From Aplysia californica (taxonomy: Eukaryota; Mollusca; Gastropoda; Aplysiida; Aplysiidae): a DNA stretch of 64,000 bases. Positions within the stretch are counted from its first letter, which is position 1; the number at the start of each line of letters is the position of its first letter. The notes beneath the pieces were generated by a model that was not told the origin of the DNA, did no database searches, and saw only the letters and a program-made list of their open reading frames with translations. This document shows, one piece after another, positions 32,720 through 43,990 of the stretch. The position numbers were made by a program, and so were the translations under genes. Location: assembly GCF_000002075.1 (NCBI RefSeq), contig NW_004797566.1:705208-769207 (forward strand), written 5' to 3'.

Positions 32720-32949
32720 TTAAGAGGGATGAGGCCATCTTCGTTTGTGAGCAAAATTGCATTTGAGTCTCTCGTACACCCGATAATTATTCAAGCTGGT
32801 GAGTTTTGAATAACATTTAAGGTCTCACGATTTGTTTTGGCCGTTGCTGGGTACCAGGCTGTATGGGCATACTGGATGGCTGATCTGATGTACTCGATGT
32901 ACACCATACGTAGGTCCTCTTTGCTGCATCCCCAGCGTTGTTCAGCTTC

Positions 32950-34385
32950 TTAATGGCATCCACAATCTCTTGTTTTGATGGAGTATCACAGCAGACTGGT
33001 ATCTCATTTCTTGCTGGCAGGATGTTTGGCGGGTTACTAGGTGATAGTTTGTTCAGGAGTCTATTGAAATGCTCTACCCATCGTCTTGACTGAGGCTTCC
33101 TTTCCAAAAATGCTTTTTCTCTCTTAGTCCTTTACCGTTACTTCTGGTTTCCCAGATTTTCCAGAAAGAGTCTTTGTAGTCTGGTAAAGGATTTGCATGT
33201 TCCCTTCATCTGCTGCCTCCTCAGCCCTCTCTGCCAGCCTGTTCATGAATTCCTCTCTGTCTTTTCTTAATGACCTCTTTACATCCTTAGCTGTTGTCCT
33301 GTAGTGCTCCAATGCGTCCGCTTTGATCCCCTTGTTCTACTTGCATTTGTCTCTGCTTTCAATTCTCTTCTAGTGCTAATCAAATCCAATGACCGTTGAC
33401 TAATCCATTCCTAGTGCTTCAATGTTTTCTCACTAAGTATTTCTTGACATATTGAAGTAAAGACTTCTTTGACCCTGGTCCAGTGTATCTCCACCTCCAT
33501 GTCCTCCTCACCAAGATCCCGAAAGGGTTGAAATCTGTTCCTCAACATCAGTTGAAACTCCTCTTTCTTGTGTCCATCTAAGTGACTTACTTAGAACTTC
33601 GTTCTTTTGATTCTTGTTCTGCTTCCGTGCTTTTTGAGACGAAGCTTGAGTTTTGCTAACAGCAGATGATGATCCAATCCAACATCTGCCCCTCTCTGCG
33701 TTGTGACATCTTTCAGGGAACTCCTGAAACTACGTGAGATACAAAAATGATAGATTTGGTTCTCCGTCACTCTATCCGGCGATACCCATGTAGCCTTGTG
33801 GATCCTCTTGTGAGGAAAAATAGAGCCTCCAAAGACAAAACTGTTGAAAGCACAGATATTTGCAAATCACTCACGGTTGTAATTTATTTTCCCCAAACCA
33901 TGTTGTCCCATGATTCTCTCATAACCTACGTTGTCCTGACTAATCTTGGCATCTCTCATTATGATGTTGACATCCTACCTTGGTAGTTTGTCGATTACCC
34001 CCAGGAGCCAGCTGTAAAAAGCATCCTTGTCTTCATCCGAAGCTTCATTTGTAGGGGTGTAGATCTGAATTATGTTCATGTTGACGCTCTTACTCCTTAT
34101 AGTGAATGAAGCCATGATGAACCTCTCCCACTGTGGTTCCCATCCTGTAAGTGACTTCTTTGCATATTTACTCAAAATAATTCCAACTCCCTCCGCATGG
34201 TGCTTGTCTTCCCTCCCAGAATACAGTAATTTGTTCCCCCGAGCTGAGCTGCCTCTTTCCAGACTGTATCCAGTGGGTTTTGCTGACTCCTAATATGTGC
34301 AGCCTGTATCTCTTCATCTCTTGTACTACTTGAGAACTCCTTCCTGTTTCATACATGGTGCGAGCATTCCATGATGCATTCCGGA
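32950..34385 (-). pseudogene. Family 2 LINE endonuclease and linker
   Basis: On the minus strand: N terminus ASWNARTMYETGRSSQVVQE and LHILGVSKTHWIQSGKRQL (34168-34385, the catalytic Glu of SETRW replaced by Lys), then the NIIQIYTPTNEASDEDKDAF block (33975-34175), further endonuclease in scattered frames, and the linker ERAEEAADEGNMQILYQTTK (33124-33312) and WVEHFNRLLNKLSPSNPPNI (32817-33107). At least four frame breaks. Confidence 0.82.
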
Positions 34386-35140
34386 GTATAGTAAATGATA
34401 GGGTTTTACAGCGCTCGCAATGAATAAGGTCATATGAGCGCGCGAAACACAAGTTGGTAGCATTCTCAACAGTTCACTGCCCGGTTGGTCGACAATTAGA
34501 CTTTAAAATGCTAAATTACTAAAATTCGGTGTAAATATATTTGCGATTTTCAACAACTCTTATAAATAACAATAACAATTTTTTAAAAATATTGTTTCAC
34601 TTTATAATTTACAATAAAGGCCAATGGAGTTCATAAAATTCAAAAATTCTGTTGGGATCAACGACGGAAAAAATGTCTTGCAATTTCTTGCATTTATAAT
34701 ATTTCCTTCGGATCTCTCCAAAGTTTAGACATTCGGTTAAGATGTGTCTAATGGTAAAATCTGTGTCGCATCCGACACAGAACGGCTTCTCATCTCCCTG
34801 TAGGAGGTATTTGTGGGTCAGGGCCGTGTGTCCGATGCGCAATCGAGTAAAAATGACTTCATCTCTTCGGGAGAGGTCCGAAGGATTTCGCTGTTTCAGT
34901 TTGGGTCTTATGTTAAACAGTTTATTATTTTTCTGTTTTTCCTAGTTGCTCTCCCACAGACTGGAGGTGTGTACTTTTTTACTTTATTTCTAAAGTCAGT
35001 CTGAGGGAGAGTGTTTGTCGTTGATACCAACAGACGGGATGGGGCTTTCTTCGCCAGGTCGTCTACCTGCTCGTTTCCTCGGATGCCCACATGGCTAGGT
35101 ATCTATGCGAACATGATATTTTTTCCTGTTTCAGAAAGTG
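34386..35140 (-). mobile_element. Family 1 LINE 3' part (continues at 40741-41580)
   Basis: The 3' hairpin end lies at about 34400-34445. Coding content on the minus strand is the RNase H C-terminal part (GIRGNEQVDDLAKKAPSRLL) and the knuckle CVGCDTDFTIRHILTEC (34609-34842). At its upper end, within the motif GKNIMFAW, it is interrupted by the 3' end of another family 1 LINE. Its continuation appears to be 40741-41580, where RNase H sequence resumes. Confidence 0.75.
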
Positions 35141-35405
35141 TATAGTATAGTATAGTATAAGGTTTTACGGCGCTCGCAACTGCTAAGGTCATATGAGCGC
35201 GTGAAACACAAGTTGTTCACCTCTGCGAAAGTTCACTTCACGACTGGTAACTAATTTACTTTAAAATGCTAAAAAGTTAAAATATTCAAATTCGGTGTAA
35301 ATACATTTGTGATCTAAAACAACTTTTAAGTAACAATTTAAAAAATTTAATAATATCAAATTCACTCTACAACTCGCCATAAAGGCCAATGGCCTTTATA
35401 AAATT

Positions 35406-36776
35406 TTAAATTCTGCTGGGAACAACGACGGAGAAAATATCCTGCAATTTCTTGCATTTATAATATTTCCTTCGGATCTCTCCAAAGTCTAGACATTCTG
35501 TTAAAATGTGTCTAATGGTAAAATCTGTGTCGCATCCGACACAGAACGGCTTCTCCTCTCCCTGTAGGAGGTATTTGTGGGTCAGGGCCGTGTGTCCGAT
35601 GCGCAATCGAGTAAAAATGACTTCGTCTCTTCTGGAGAGATCCGAAGGATTTCGCTGTTCTAGTCTGGGTTTAATTTCATATAATTTATTATGTTTCTGG
35701 TTTTCCCAGTGGCTCTCCCACAGACTGGAGGTGTACTTTTTGACTTTATTTCTAAAGTCAGTCTGTGGGAGAGTGTTTGTCGTTGATCCCAGCAGAAGGG
35801 ATGAAGCTTTCTTCGCCAGGTCGTCTACCTGCTCGTTTCCTCGGATGCCCACATGGCTGGGTATCCATGCGAACATGATGTTTTTTCCTGTTTCAGATAG
35901 TGTATGGATTTTCTGTTGTAGCCTAACTATTTTTGGGTGTAGGAGTGTGTAGTTTGTGAGTGAGGTGATGCAAGACAGAGAGTCAGAAAGGATAAGGAAA
36001 GATTTGTTAGGAGAATTTTCTACAGAGTCCAGTGCCATGTCAATGGCAGTGGCCTCCGCAGTGAAAATGGAGGCTTCAGGATGGAGTCTCCTCTGGTGTG
36101 TATTGTTGGGAGATAGGGCTGCGGCGCCCACTTCATTGTCTTTTTTGGAGCCATCCGTGAAGATGAGCTCCGCACCGGGGTATTTATCTATTAGTTTTTT
36201 GTATTCTGCTTGAAAAGTTTTGGTGTTTGTGCTTACTTTGTTGTGTGTGGTCAGCTGTAAATCTACTTTTGCCTTGGTGAGGTGCCACGGAGGGAGGTCG
36301 GGGAAAAGAATTTGTTGGATGTCTTGTTTGGAAAAGTGTAAGTTTTTGAGGTCCTCAAGGATTCTGAGGCCGAAAGGTTTGATGAGTTTTTCGTTGTTTT
36401 GGAATCTGTTTCTGGTTTCTGGATTTGTTTGAAAAATGCTGTTGTGCGCTGGATTTTCCGGTGTTGAGCTCTGTTTAACTGCGTATTGTAGTGAGAGTTG
36501 TGTGCGTCTGAGTGAGAGTGGTGGTATGTTGGCCTCGGCCTGGAGGCTCTCCACCGGAGAAGTGCGGAAAGCCCCCAGAGCGAGGCGGAGTCCTTGGTTT
36601 TGTATTGGATCTAGTATTTTTAAGACGTGTGGTTTTGCCGATCCGTAGACTTGACAGCCGTAGTCAAGCCTGGACCGGACAAGAGAGATGTACAAGTGGA
36701 GAAGGTGTTTTGAGTCCCCGCCCCACTCCGGATTTGATAGAATTTTCAAAGCGTTTAACGCTTTCTGGCACCTCAC
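35406..36776 (-). pseudogene. Family 1 LINE ORF2: RT thumb, RNase H and C-terminal knuckle
   Basis: A 456-codon open frame. N-terminal part: LHLYISLVRSRLDYGCQVYG, the RT thumb region. RNase H follows at about residues 200-335: ELIFTDGSKKDNEVGAAAL (Asp), IFTAEATAIDMALDSVEN (Glu), FLILSDSLSCITSL (Asp) and FAWIPSHVGIRGNEQVDDLA (His/Asp), so all acidic residues are present. The C-terminal knuckle is CVGCDTDFTIRHILTEC. This is the best preserved RNase H module in the window; it is severed from the rest of the RT by a frame change near 36800. Confidence 0.88.
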
Positions 36777-36813
36777 ACGAAGGTCTTTTATGTGTGGTAT
36801 GAATGTAAGCTTT

Positions 36814-37638
36814 TTATCGAAAATGAAAGCCGAGGAAACGAGCTTGGTCCTGGACGGGAATCCTTTCCTCGTATAGTGTCAAATCCGGCTGCAGCACACG
36901 TCTGCCTGTTCGGCAGAAGTGTACTGCAACCGTCTTTGACGGGGAGAACTTGAAACCGTTGTTGTTTGCCCACGTTTCAAGTTTTTGCAGCTGCGTTTGC
37001 AGCTGCCTTTCCATAGATCTCAAATGAGGATTTTTCGATCGGCAGCATATCAAGAAGTCGTCAACGTATAACGAGCTGTCTATGCTGTTCTGGAGGGTTT
37101 TCACTATGGAGTTAATTTTAATTTCAAATAGGAGAGGAGAAAGGATGCTCCCCTGGGGGACTCCTTCCTCCTGTTGGTGGGGGTCTGAAAGGGAGGATCC
37201 GACACGAACCTGGAAGGAACGGTTCTTCAAGAAGTTGCCAATGAAGGCAGGGAGGTGACCGCGTATGCCGAGTGCGTGCAGGTCTCGAAGAATGCCGTAC
37301 TTCCAGGTTGTGTCGAAGGCTTTTTCTAGGTCAAAAAAGATGGCGATCATGTGGCCTCTTTCAGCGAACGTCTTGCGTATAAAGGTCTCCAGGCGGACCA
37401 GGTGATCCAGAGTGAATCGAGTTTTCCCGAATCCGTACTGGAGACCGCTCAGCGAGCCCGTCGTTCCCAGAAACCACATGAGTCGCCTGTGGATCATTTT
37501 TTCAATAAGCTTGCACAGACAGCTCGTTAGTGCTATTGGTCTGTAATTGGATGGGTGTGTGTGGTCCTTGTTTGGTTTGGGTATTGGAATGACAGTGGCG
37601 AGACGCCACGACTCCGGAAAGGAGTGTAACTGCCACAT
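36814..37638 (-). pseudogene. Family 1 LINE ORF2: reverse transcriptase core
   Basis: A 274-codon open frame with the RT blocks PNKDHTHPSNYRPIALTSC, GLQYGFGKTRFTLDHLVRL, AIFFDLEKAFDTTWKYGIL (block A), EGVPQGSILSPLLFEIKIN (block B) and DSSLYVDDFLICCRS (block C; YVDD intact). The catalytic residues look complete. RT copies the LINE RNA onto the nicked target. The motif set NYRPIALTSCLCKLIEKM is typical of I/Jockey-group LINEs rather than RTE. Confidence 0.88.
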
Positions 37639-37978
37639 GTCGTTGTATATGTCTAGTAGGAGTGTAAGTGTTTCTGAGGGCAGGTGTCTAATGATCTGGT
37701 TGTCGACGTCATCCGGTCCCGGGGCTGTATTGCCCAGGTCCGAGATGCACGATGTTAGTTCGTCTATTGTGAAGTCTGCGTTGTAGATTTCAGTGTTGTT
37801 TGAGTGGAAGTTTAGGTGTTGTTGTTCTCTGTTAGTTTTGATGTTTTGAAAAGTGGTGTTGTATTATGCTTGGGATGAGTTTTTGGCGAGAGATGTAGCT
37901 ATTGTGTTTGCAATGTCTACTTGTGTTTCAGCTGTGGTTCCATCCAGCCTCTGGACGTGCCGAATGGTGTCTGTGCGT

Positions 37979-39051
37979 CTACCCAAGAATTTTTTTGCGA
38001 TTTTGAAAACTTGGTTGAGTGGTGTCTGGCTGTTTATTTTGGAGATATATTTTTTGAAAGATTGTTGATTGTCTTTTGCTCTCCCTGAGGCATCTACGTG
38101 CCACAGCTCGAGCCTTTAAATAGTTTATCTTGTTTTCTGTGGTGGTGTTGTTGACGGCTTTTCCATACGCTGCCTTCTTTTTCTTTACTGCATCCTCACA
38201 TTCCCAAGAGAACCAGATCTTGTTCCTCCAGGGTTTTGTTTTTGTTTTTGGTATGTGTTTTTGGCATATTTCTAAAAGCTTTTCGTGGAGTTTATTGTAG
38301 TTGTGGTCGAAAGTAGGGTTCAGAATCTGGGAACATTGATTGGCAAACCCGTTCCAGTCTGCTTTTTTGAAGTTGAAGTGTTCTGGGATCGGGTCGTTTT
38401 GGAGGCTATTGTTTTTTAGAAGAATTGGGAAATGGTCCGTACGGTCATCCAGCACAGACCATTCAAGATCTGGGACTAGGTCAGGTAGGGATACAAAAGG
38501 TGAGGTCAAGAGATGAAGTGCCATAAGTGGCTCTGTTTCTGTAAGTTGGGGACCTATCATTTAAGAGACAGATGTTATTTTGAAATAAATCTTGTATTAT
38601 TTTTCCTGTCTGGTCTGTAGGTTTGTCTCCCCAAAGGGGGCTGTGGGCATTAAAATCACCTAGCAAAATAAAGGGTTTTGGAAGCTGAGCCTTTAAGTCA
38701 TTTAGTTGGGTTATTTTGAGGGGGTAATTTGGTGGGATATAAACTGAGCAGATCGTGATTGGTCTGTGCAGGGTGACTCGTACGGCAATAGCCTGGAGGG
38801 TCATCTTAAGATGTACTTGTCTGTGGAGTGTGTTGTTGTCGGTGTAGATGGTGGTTCCACCGGAAGCAATCTGGTTCTATGTGTGAATGTGATGATACGC
38901 AGTAAATCCTTTTAAGTCTATGGTTGAAGCCGGGGCGAATTTATTTTGTTTTTTAAATACAGGCCACACGTGGGCACAGTGTGGCCTGTAAGTGTTGCAA
39001 TTCTGCAATGGAAGGTCAGATTCCGCCGGCATTCCATTGCAGGACAGCCAT
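37979..39051 (-). pseudogene. Family 1 LINE ORF2: endonuclease and linker
   Basis: ORF2 begins at the ATG 39051-39049 with MAVLQWNA, followed by an early in-frame stop. The endonuclease continues in 38481-38804: ITICSVYIPPNYPLKITQL and PFILLGDFNAHSPLWG (the GDFNAH motif), and RATYGTSSLDLTFC. Frame 37979-38560 holds SLPDLVPDLEWSVLDDRTDH (the final SDH-like motif of the enzyme, here TDH) and the linker WRNKIWFSWECEDAVKKKK. Frame breaks lie between these. Confidence 0.85.
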
Positions 39052-40491
39052 TATATCTTTTTTCCTTTTGTTCTTGGAGCATAAAGGCCCCGGCTTCGAG
39101 TTAACACTCTGACTCCTGTTTGTGGGGGAGGCAGAGTGTTTTCTAGATTGCCGTCCTGGATTGGACGGCGGTCTAGTGGGGGATTTGGAGGAGTGACGGG
39201 GTCAGGCCGGGGAGGGGGGTCGGAGCTGTCCTCCTCCATTGGTTGGTGGTGGGGTAGGGGGATGTCTGCTGAAGAGGGAGGGGGAGGTGGAGCAGACGGA
39301 GGGAGCTTGGAAGAGGGGGAAGGGTGCACCTCACGCTCCATCAGAGGGGATGTGGCGTGAGGTGGAAGAAGAAGAAGAAGAAGGAGGAGAAGAAGAGGAA
39401 GTGATAGAGAAGGGGGAGGGGGAGGAGAGAGGGCGGAGGGAGAATCCACCCTGTTCTCCCCTAGAACCTCAAAGCGGTTTGTCAGAGGTATCTCGGTAGA
39501 AGGAAGAACCTTTTTAGTTTTGGTCACAGAGACATGCCTGTTGACCGTGGGCTTTGGGAGGTCAGCAGTAGAAGGACTTGCCGACCTCGTGGCTTCCCGT
39601 GCTACCTTTGCGTATGACCGGCCAGGGATCGGGGTCACAACTGGCGGGCAGGTAGCTTTGCGGGCCTCCTGAAACAAGCAGCCATTTCATACTTTATACT
39701 CTTGGATTGCGCGTTCTTGGATTCGAGTTGGGCAATCCTTACTAAAGGCTGTGTGCTGGCAGTGGCAATTGGGGTAACAAGGACTAGCCTTGCATTCCTT
39801 CTCAGGATGCCCGGTCTTGCCACAACGAGGACACACGGCTGCGTGTCGGCATCTCGACTGACTATGTCCGAACTTCTGACACTTCAAACAGCGCAGAAGG
39901 TTCGGTACATAGGGTCGCACGTCTAAGACCAAGTACGATGCCCGAACGGTGGCTGGAGGGCGACACGAATCAAAGGTCAGGATGACCGTGTTGGTTTCGA
40001 GGGTGATCTCCTCCCGCCGGAGAGTAATCCGGCGGGCGTGGGTCACACCTTCGCAGTTCGCCACAATTTCCTCCATGCTGCAGCCCTTTAGTTCATGGCT
40101 GCGGACGACGCCCTTCGAGCAGTTCAACTTCTGGTATCGTTCGGAAGTACATGGAAAACTGCCGAAGGTCGTGATGTTCAGAAGTTTGGCCACTTCAGTT
40201 TCTGTTGCGCACTTGACAAGGAGTACACCAGAGAACAGCTTCTGGACATTCGTAGGAATGTATCCCAGAACCTGTCGTAGTGCATCTCCCGTCTTGAACA
40301 GATTCAGATCAGTGATCTTCTTCTGTGCGTCTTCACATACGGCTGCTTCGGAAGCTCATGGGAGAAGGGAGAAAAGAGGCAGACGTAAAGGTCCTTTTTC
40401 CGGAATGTATGGATCACCCGCACCCGCTTCCGCGAACCGAGACTTCTTGACGTTGGGAGCTGGGGGAAGGGTCTTTAGTATTTTTTAAATC
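39051..40491 (-). pseudogene. Family 1 LINE ORF1 with three zinc knuckles
   Basis: ORF1 is split into 39687-40193 and 39051-39677, with more N-terminal sequence to about 40491, where the start codon of the better copy (61960) is ATA here. Knuckles in order are CLKCQKFGHSQSRC, CPRCGKTGHPEKEC and CPNCHCQHTAFSKDC. Before them lies an RRM-like region (HELKGCSMEEIVANCEG). After them is a Ser/Pro-rich tail with leucine and proline runs produced by GAA/GGA microsatellite-like DNA. The protein binds LINE RNA. Its TAA overlaps the ORF2 ATG as TAATG. Confidence 0.85.
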
Positions 40492-40740
40492 CTATAAAGT
40501 GTGAGGTTGATTCGACTCCGGGGCTCCCCGCCCGCCACGGAGCCCAAAAAGGGGACACATTGCTCGGATGACCAGAGCTGTGCCAGGGCTACCCCGGAGC
40601 TATACTCTCCACGAGAAAGTACAAGACCCTCCCGTAAAGATTGACCCAGGGCTTGATGGGGTTTCAGCTCTCAACCAATTGAGTGGCATGGGCCGTGCCA
40701 TCCTCCCGTCTAAGAGGAAAACCTGGGCCAAAGAGGTGTG

Positions 40741-41580
40741 AAAATTTTCAACGGGGTTGTCAAATGGAGGCTTCGGAATGGAGTCTCCTATGGTGTGTAC
40801 TGTTTGAAGATAGGGCAGCGGCACACTTCATCAGAGGGGTGGGGCATAAGGAGGAAGAAGAAGAAAAGGGATAGAGGAGGGGGAAGGGGAGGAAGAAGAA
40901 GAAAAGGGATAGAGGAGGGGGAAGGGGAGGAAGAAGAGGCGGAAGAAGAGTCCACCCCGTCCTCCCCTATAACCCCAAAGCGGTTAGAGAGTAGCATCTG
41001 AGGTAGTAGGGACCGTCTTTACTTTTGGTGTAGAGGCTTGCCTGTTGACCACGGGCTTTGGGAAGTCGCACTAGAAGTACTGGCCGACCTCGTGACCGGC
41101 TGGACTGCCTTTGCGTATGACCGGCCAGAGACTGGAGTCACAACTGGCGGGCAGACAGCTTTATGGGCCTCCAGAAATGAACAGCCATTTCGCACTTTGT
41201 ACTCTTGAATTGCGCGTTCTTGGATCCAAGTCGGGCAATCCTTGCTGAAGGTTGTGTGCTGGTCGTGGTAATTGGGGCAGCAAGGACTAGTCTTGCATTT
41301 CTTTTCAGGATGCCCTGTCTTGCCACAAGGACACATGGCTGCGTGTTGGCATCGCGACTGGCTATGGCCAAACTTCTGGCACTTGAAGCAGCACAGAGGG
41401 TTCAGCACATAGGGTCGCATGTCACGGACCAAGTAAGATGTCCAAACTGTGGCTGGAGGGCGACACGAATCAAGCGTCAGTATGATTGTATTCGTTTTTA
41501 GGGTGGTCTCTCCCTGCCGAAGAGTAATACTGTCATGAGGCCGTTCCCGATGAATTCGAGCAATCCCTGTTACACTGTAC
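40741..41580 (-). mobile_element. Family 1 LINE piece: ORF1 joined to RNase H sequence
   Basis: 40760-40830 matches the RNase H coding region around 36070-36150 (TGGAGGCTTC, GGAGTCTCCT, GATAGGGC). At about 40831 it passes directly into ORF1 tail sequence (CTTCATCAGAGGGG), which continues through the proline-rich part and the knuckles CFKCQKFGHSQSRC and CCPNYHDQHTTFSKDC (41019-41603). The whole endonuclease-RT portion is missing. With 34386-35140 it would form one internally deleted LINE later split by 35141-40740. Confidence 0.7.
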
Positions 41581-43930
41581 AACACCACCTTCCAAAACAT
41601 CAAAAACTAACAGAGAACAACAACACCCAAACTTCCGCTCAAACAATACTGAAACCTACAACCCAGCCTTCACACTGAACAAACTAGCATCATGCATCTC
41701 GGACCTGGGCAATACGTCTACTAAACATATACAACGACATGTGGCGGTTGCACTTCTTTCCGGAGTCATGGCGACTAGACACTGTTATTCCAACACCAAA
41801 CCAAACAAAGACTACACACACCCATCCAACTATAGACCAATCGCATTAATGAGCTGTCTATGCAAACTTAATAGAAAAATGATTCACAGGCGACTCGTGT
41901 GGTTACTGGAGACGACGGGCTCGCTGACGGTCTCCAGTGCAGATTCAGGAAAACTCGATCCACTCTGGATTACCTGGTCCGCCTGGAGACCTTTATACGC
42001 GAGACGTTTGCCAAAGGGGGCCACAAGATCTCCATCTTTTTTACGTAGAAAAAGCCTTCGACACAACATTGAAGTACAGCATTCTTAGAGACCTGCATGC
42101 TCTCTGCCTACGCAGTCTTCTCACTGCCTTCATTTGAAATTTCTTAAAGAACCGTTCCTTCCTGGTCCATGTCGAATCCTCTCTTTCAGACCCCACCAAC
42201 AGGAGGAAAGTGTTCCGCATCGAAACATCCTTTCTCCTCTCCTCTTTGAAATTTAAATAGATTCCATCACTCAGACCCTTCAAAATAGCATAGACAGCTC
42301 GTAATACATTGATGACTTCCTGATATGCTGCCGTTCCATAAATCTTCAACTAAGATCTATGGAAAGGCAGCTGCAAATGCAGTTACACAAACTTGAAAAA
42401 CTGGTAAATGAAAACGGTTTTTTAAGTTTTCCCTCTCAAAGACGGTTGCAGTGCACTTCAGCCGATCATGAATAGGTGTACTGCAGCCGGATTTGACGCA
42501 ATACGGGGAAAGGATACCAGTTTTGGACCAGGCTCATTTCCTCGGAATTACATTTGACATACAAGAAACTTACAATCATTCCACACATAAAAGACCTCCC
42601 TCTGAGGTGCCAGAAAGCAGTGAACGCTTAATTTTTTTTTATCACATCCAGAGAGGGGCAGGGACTCAAAACACCTTCTCCACCTATACATTTACCGTGT
42701 CCGATCCAGGCTTGAATACGGCTGTCAAGTCTATGGATCGGCAAAACCCCACGTCCTAAAAACACTAGACCCAATACAAAACCAAGGACTCCGCCTCACC
42801 CTGGAGGCTTTCCGCACTTCTCCAGTGGAAAGCCTCCAGGCCAAGGCAAACATACCATCACTTGCACCCAGACGCACACAATTTTCACTACAATATGTAA
42901 TTAAACAGAGCTCAACACCAGAGAACCCAACACACGACTGCATTTTCAGAACAAACCCGGTCACCATAAACAAATTCAAAAACAATGAAAAACTCAAACT
43001 CAAACCTTTCGACCTCAGAGTCCTTGACAACCTCAAAAACATACACTTTTCCAAACAAGACATCTAGCAATTTCTTTTGCCAAACCTCCCTTCATGGCAC
43101 CTCACCAAGGCAAAAGTAGACTTACAGTCTTACCCACAACAAAGTAAGCACAAACTCAAAACATTTAAATCAGAAAACAAAACACTTATAGAAAAATACC
43201 CTGGTGCGGAGCTAATCTTCAAAGAGGGCTCTAAATACAACTCCACTGTGGGCACCACAGCCCTATCGTCTAACAGTACACACCAGAGGAGACTCCGTCT
43301 CGAAGCCTCCCTTTTCTCTGCGTAGGCCACTACCATTGACATGGCACTGGACTTTGTAGAAAATTTCCCTAACAAATCTTTCCTTATCCTTTCTGACTCG
43401 CTGTCTTGCATCACCTGCTTACAAACTACAAACTCTTACACCCAAAAATAGTTACATTACAATAAGAAATACACACTTTGACTGAAACTGGGAAAAGTAT
43501 GATTATGTTTGCATGGCTACCTAGCCATGTGGGTACCTGAGGAAACGAGCAAGTGGATCTCCTGGCGAGGGAATCCTTGTCCTTTCTGCTGGGACCAACG
43601 ACAAACACTCTCCCACAGACTGACTTTAAAAATAAGGTAAAAAAACTACACTTCAAGTCTGTGGGAAACCCATTGGGAGAAACATATTAACAACAAACTC
43701 CACAATATCATGCCCAAATTGTGACACAAATTTTACCATTAGACATAGATCTATCTGAACAGAATGTCCAGACTTCGGAGAGGCCCGAGGGAAGTATTTT
43801 AAAAGCAAAGAATTGCAAGATCTGTTCTCTGTCGTTAATCCTAGCAGAATTCTTGATTTTAAAAAGGTCATTGGCCTTTACAGTACATTGTAGATACCGT
43901 TGTTTTAACTTTAAGTAAATTGTCGATTTA
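41581..43930 (+). mobile_element. Family 1 LINE fragment in plus orientation
   Basis: Starts abruptly in the ORF2 linker (CAACACCACCTTCCAAAACA region, residue block QNIKTNREQ), runs through the RT (YTHPSNYRPIALMSCLCKLN), thumb and RNase H, and ends in the 3' coding region (ILDFKKVIGLY-like). Heavily mutated; the first RNase H motif FTDGS is FKEGS, so the catalytic Asp is lost. It is joined at 41580 to minus-strand ORF1 of the same family. No clear 3' hairpin was found. Confidence 0.82.
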
Positions 43931-43990
43931 GATCGTTATTTTACCACAAATTTTTTAACATTTTAATCTGATCGCAGTTCCCCGTGTTGT

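Larger units (their letters stand above)
30848..32936 (-). mobile_element. Family 4 RNase H LINE inserted in the family 2 LINE
   Basis: Framed by a perfect 13-bp target-site duplication GTTGTTCAGCTTC (30835-30847 and 32937-32949). Its 3' end has a GGAA-repeat tail (30848-30862). Content on the minus strand: the RT thumb region (KEDLRMVYIEYIRSAIQYAH at 32800-32935), RNase H, and a C-terminal Cys/His segment. It is 5'-truncated and interrupted by a TTAA element at 32037-32719. Sequence differs strongly from family 1, although both carry RNase H. Confidence 0.88.
28386..34385 (-). mobile_element. Family 2 RTE-like LINE split by three insertions
   Basis: The element's own parts are 28386-28872, 29880-30847 and 32937-34385. 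On the minus strand it begins with the endonuclease N terminus (ASWNARTMYETGRSSQVVQE at 34310-34370), continues through the endonuclease, linker and RT, and ends with a (GATGAT)-type tail at 28386-28397. The continuity is proven at 30847/32937, where KKLNN is encoded up to the insertion and NGRSGPDQIPPEALK continues on the other side. The 5' end abuts the 3' end of a family 1 LINE. Confidence 0.88.
35141..40740 (-). mobile_element. Family 1 I/Nimb-like LINE, long copy
   Basis: A 5.6-kb copy on the minus strand: partial 5' UTR (40480-40740), ORF1, ORF2 (endonuclease, RT, RNase H, C-terminal knuckle), 3' UTR with the terminal hairpin at about 35168-35200, and a TATAC-repeat tail (35141-35160). 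RNase H plus a three-knuckle ORF1 place it in the I superclade; Nimb-like is my best guess. It lacks the outer 5' UTR seen at 62170-62555. It lies inside another family 1 copy, head to tail. Confidence 0.88.

Noticed and set aside
39136-39499. Gly/Glu-rich plus-strand frames
   Set aside because: Antisense of the proline- and leucine-rich ORF1 tail of a LINE.
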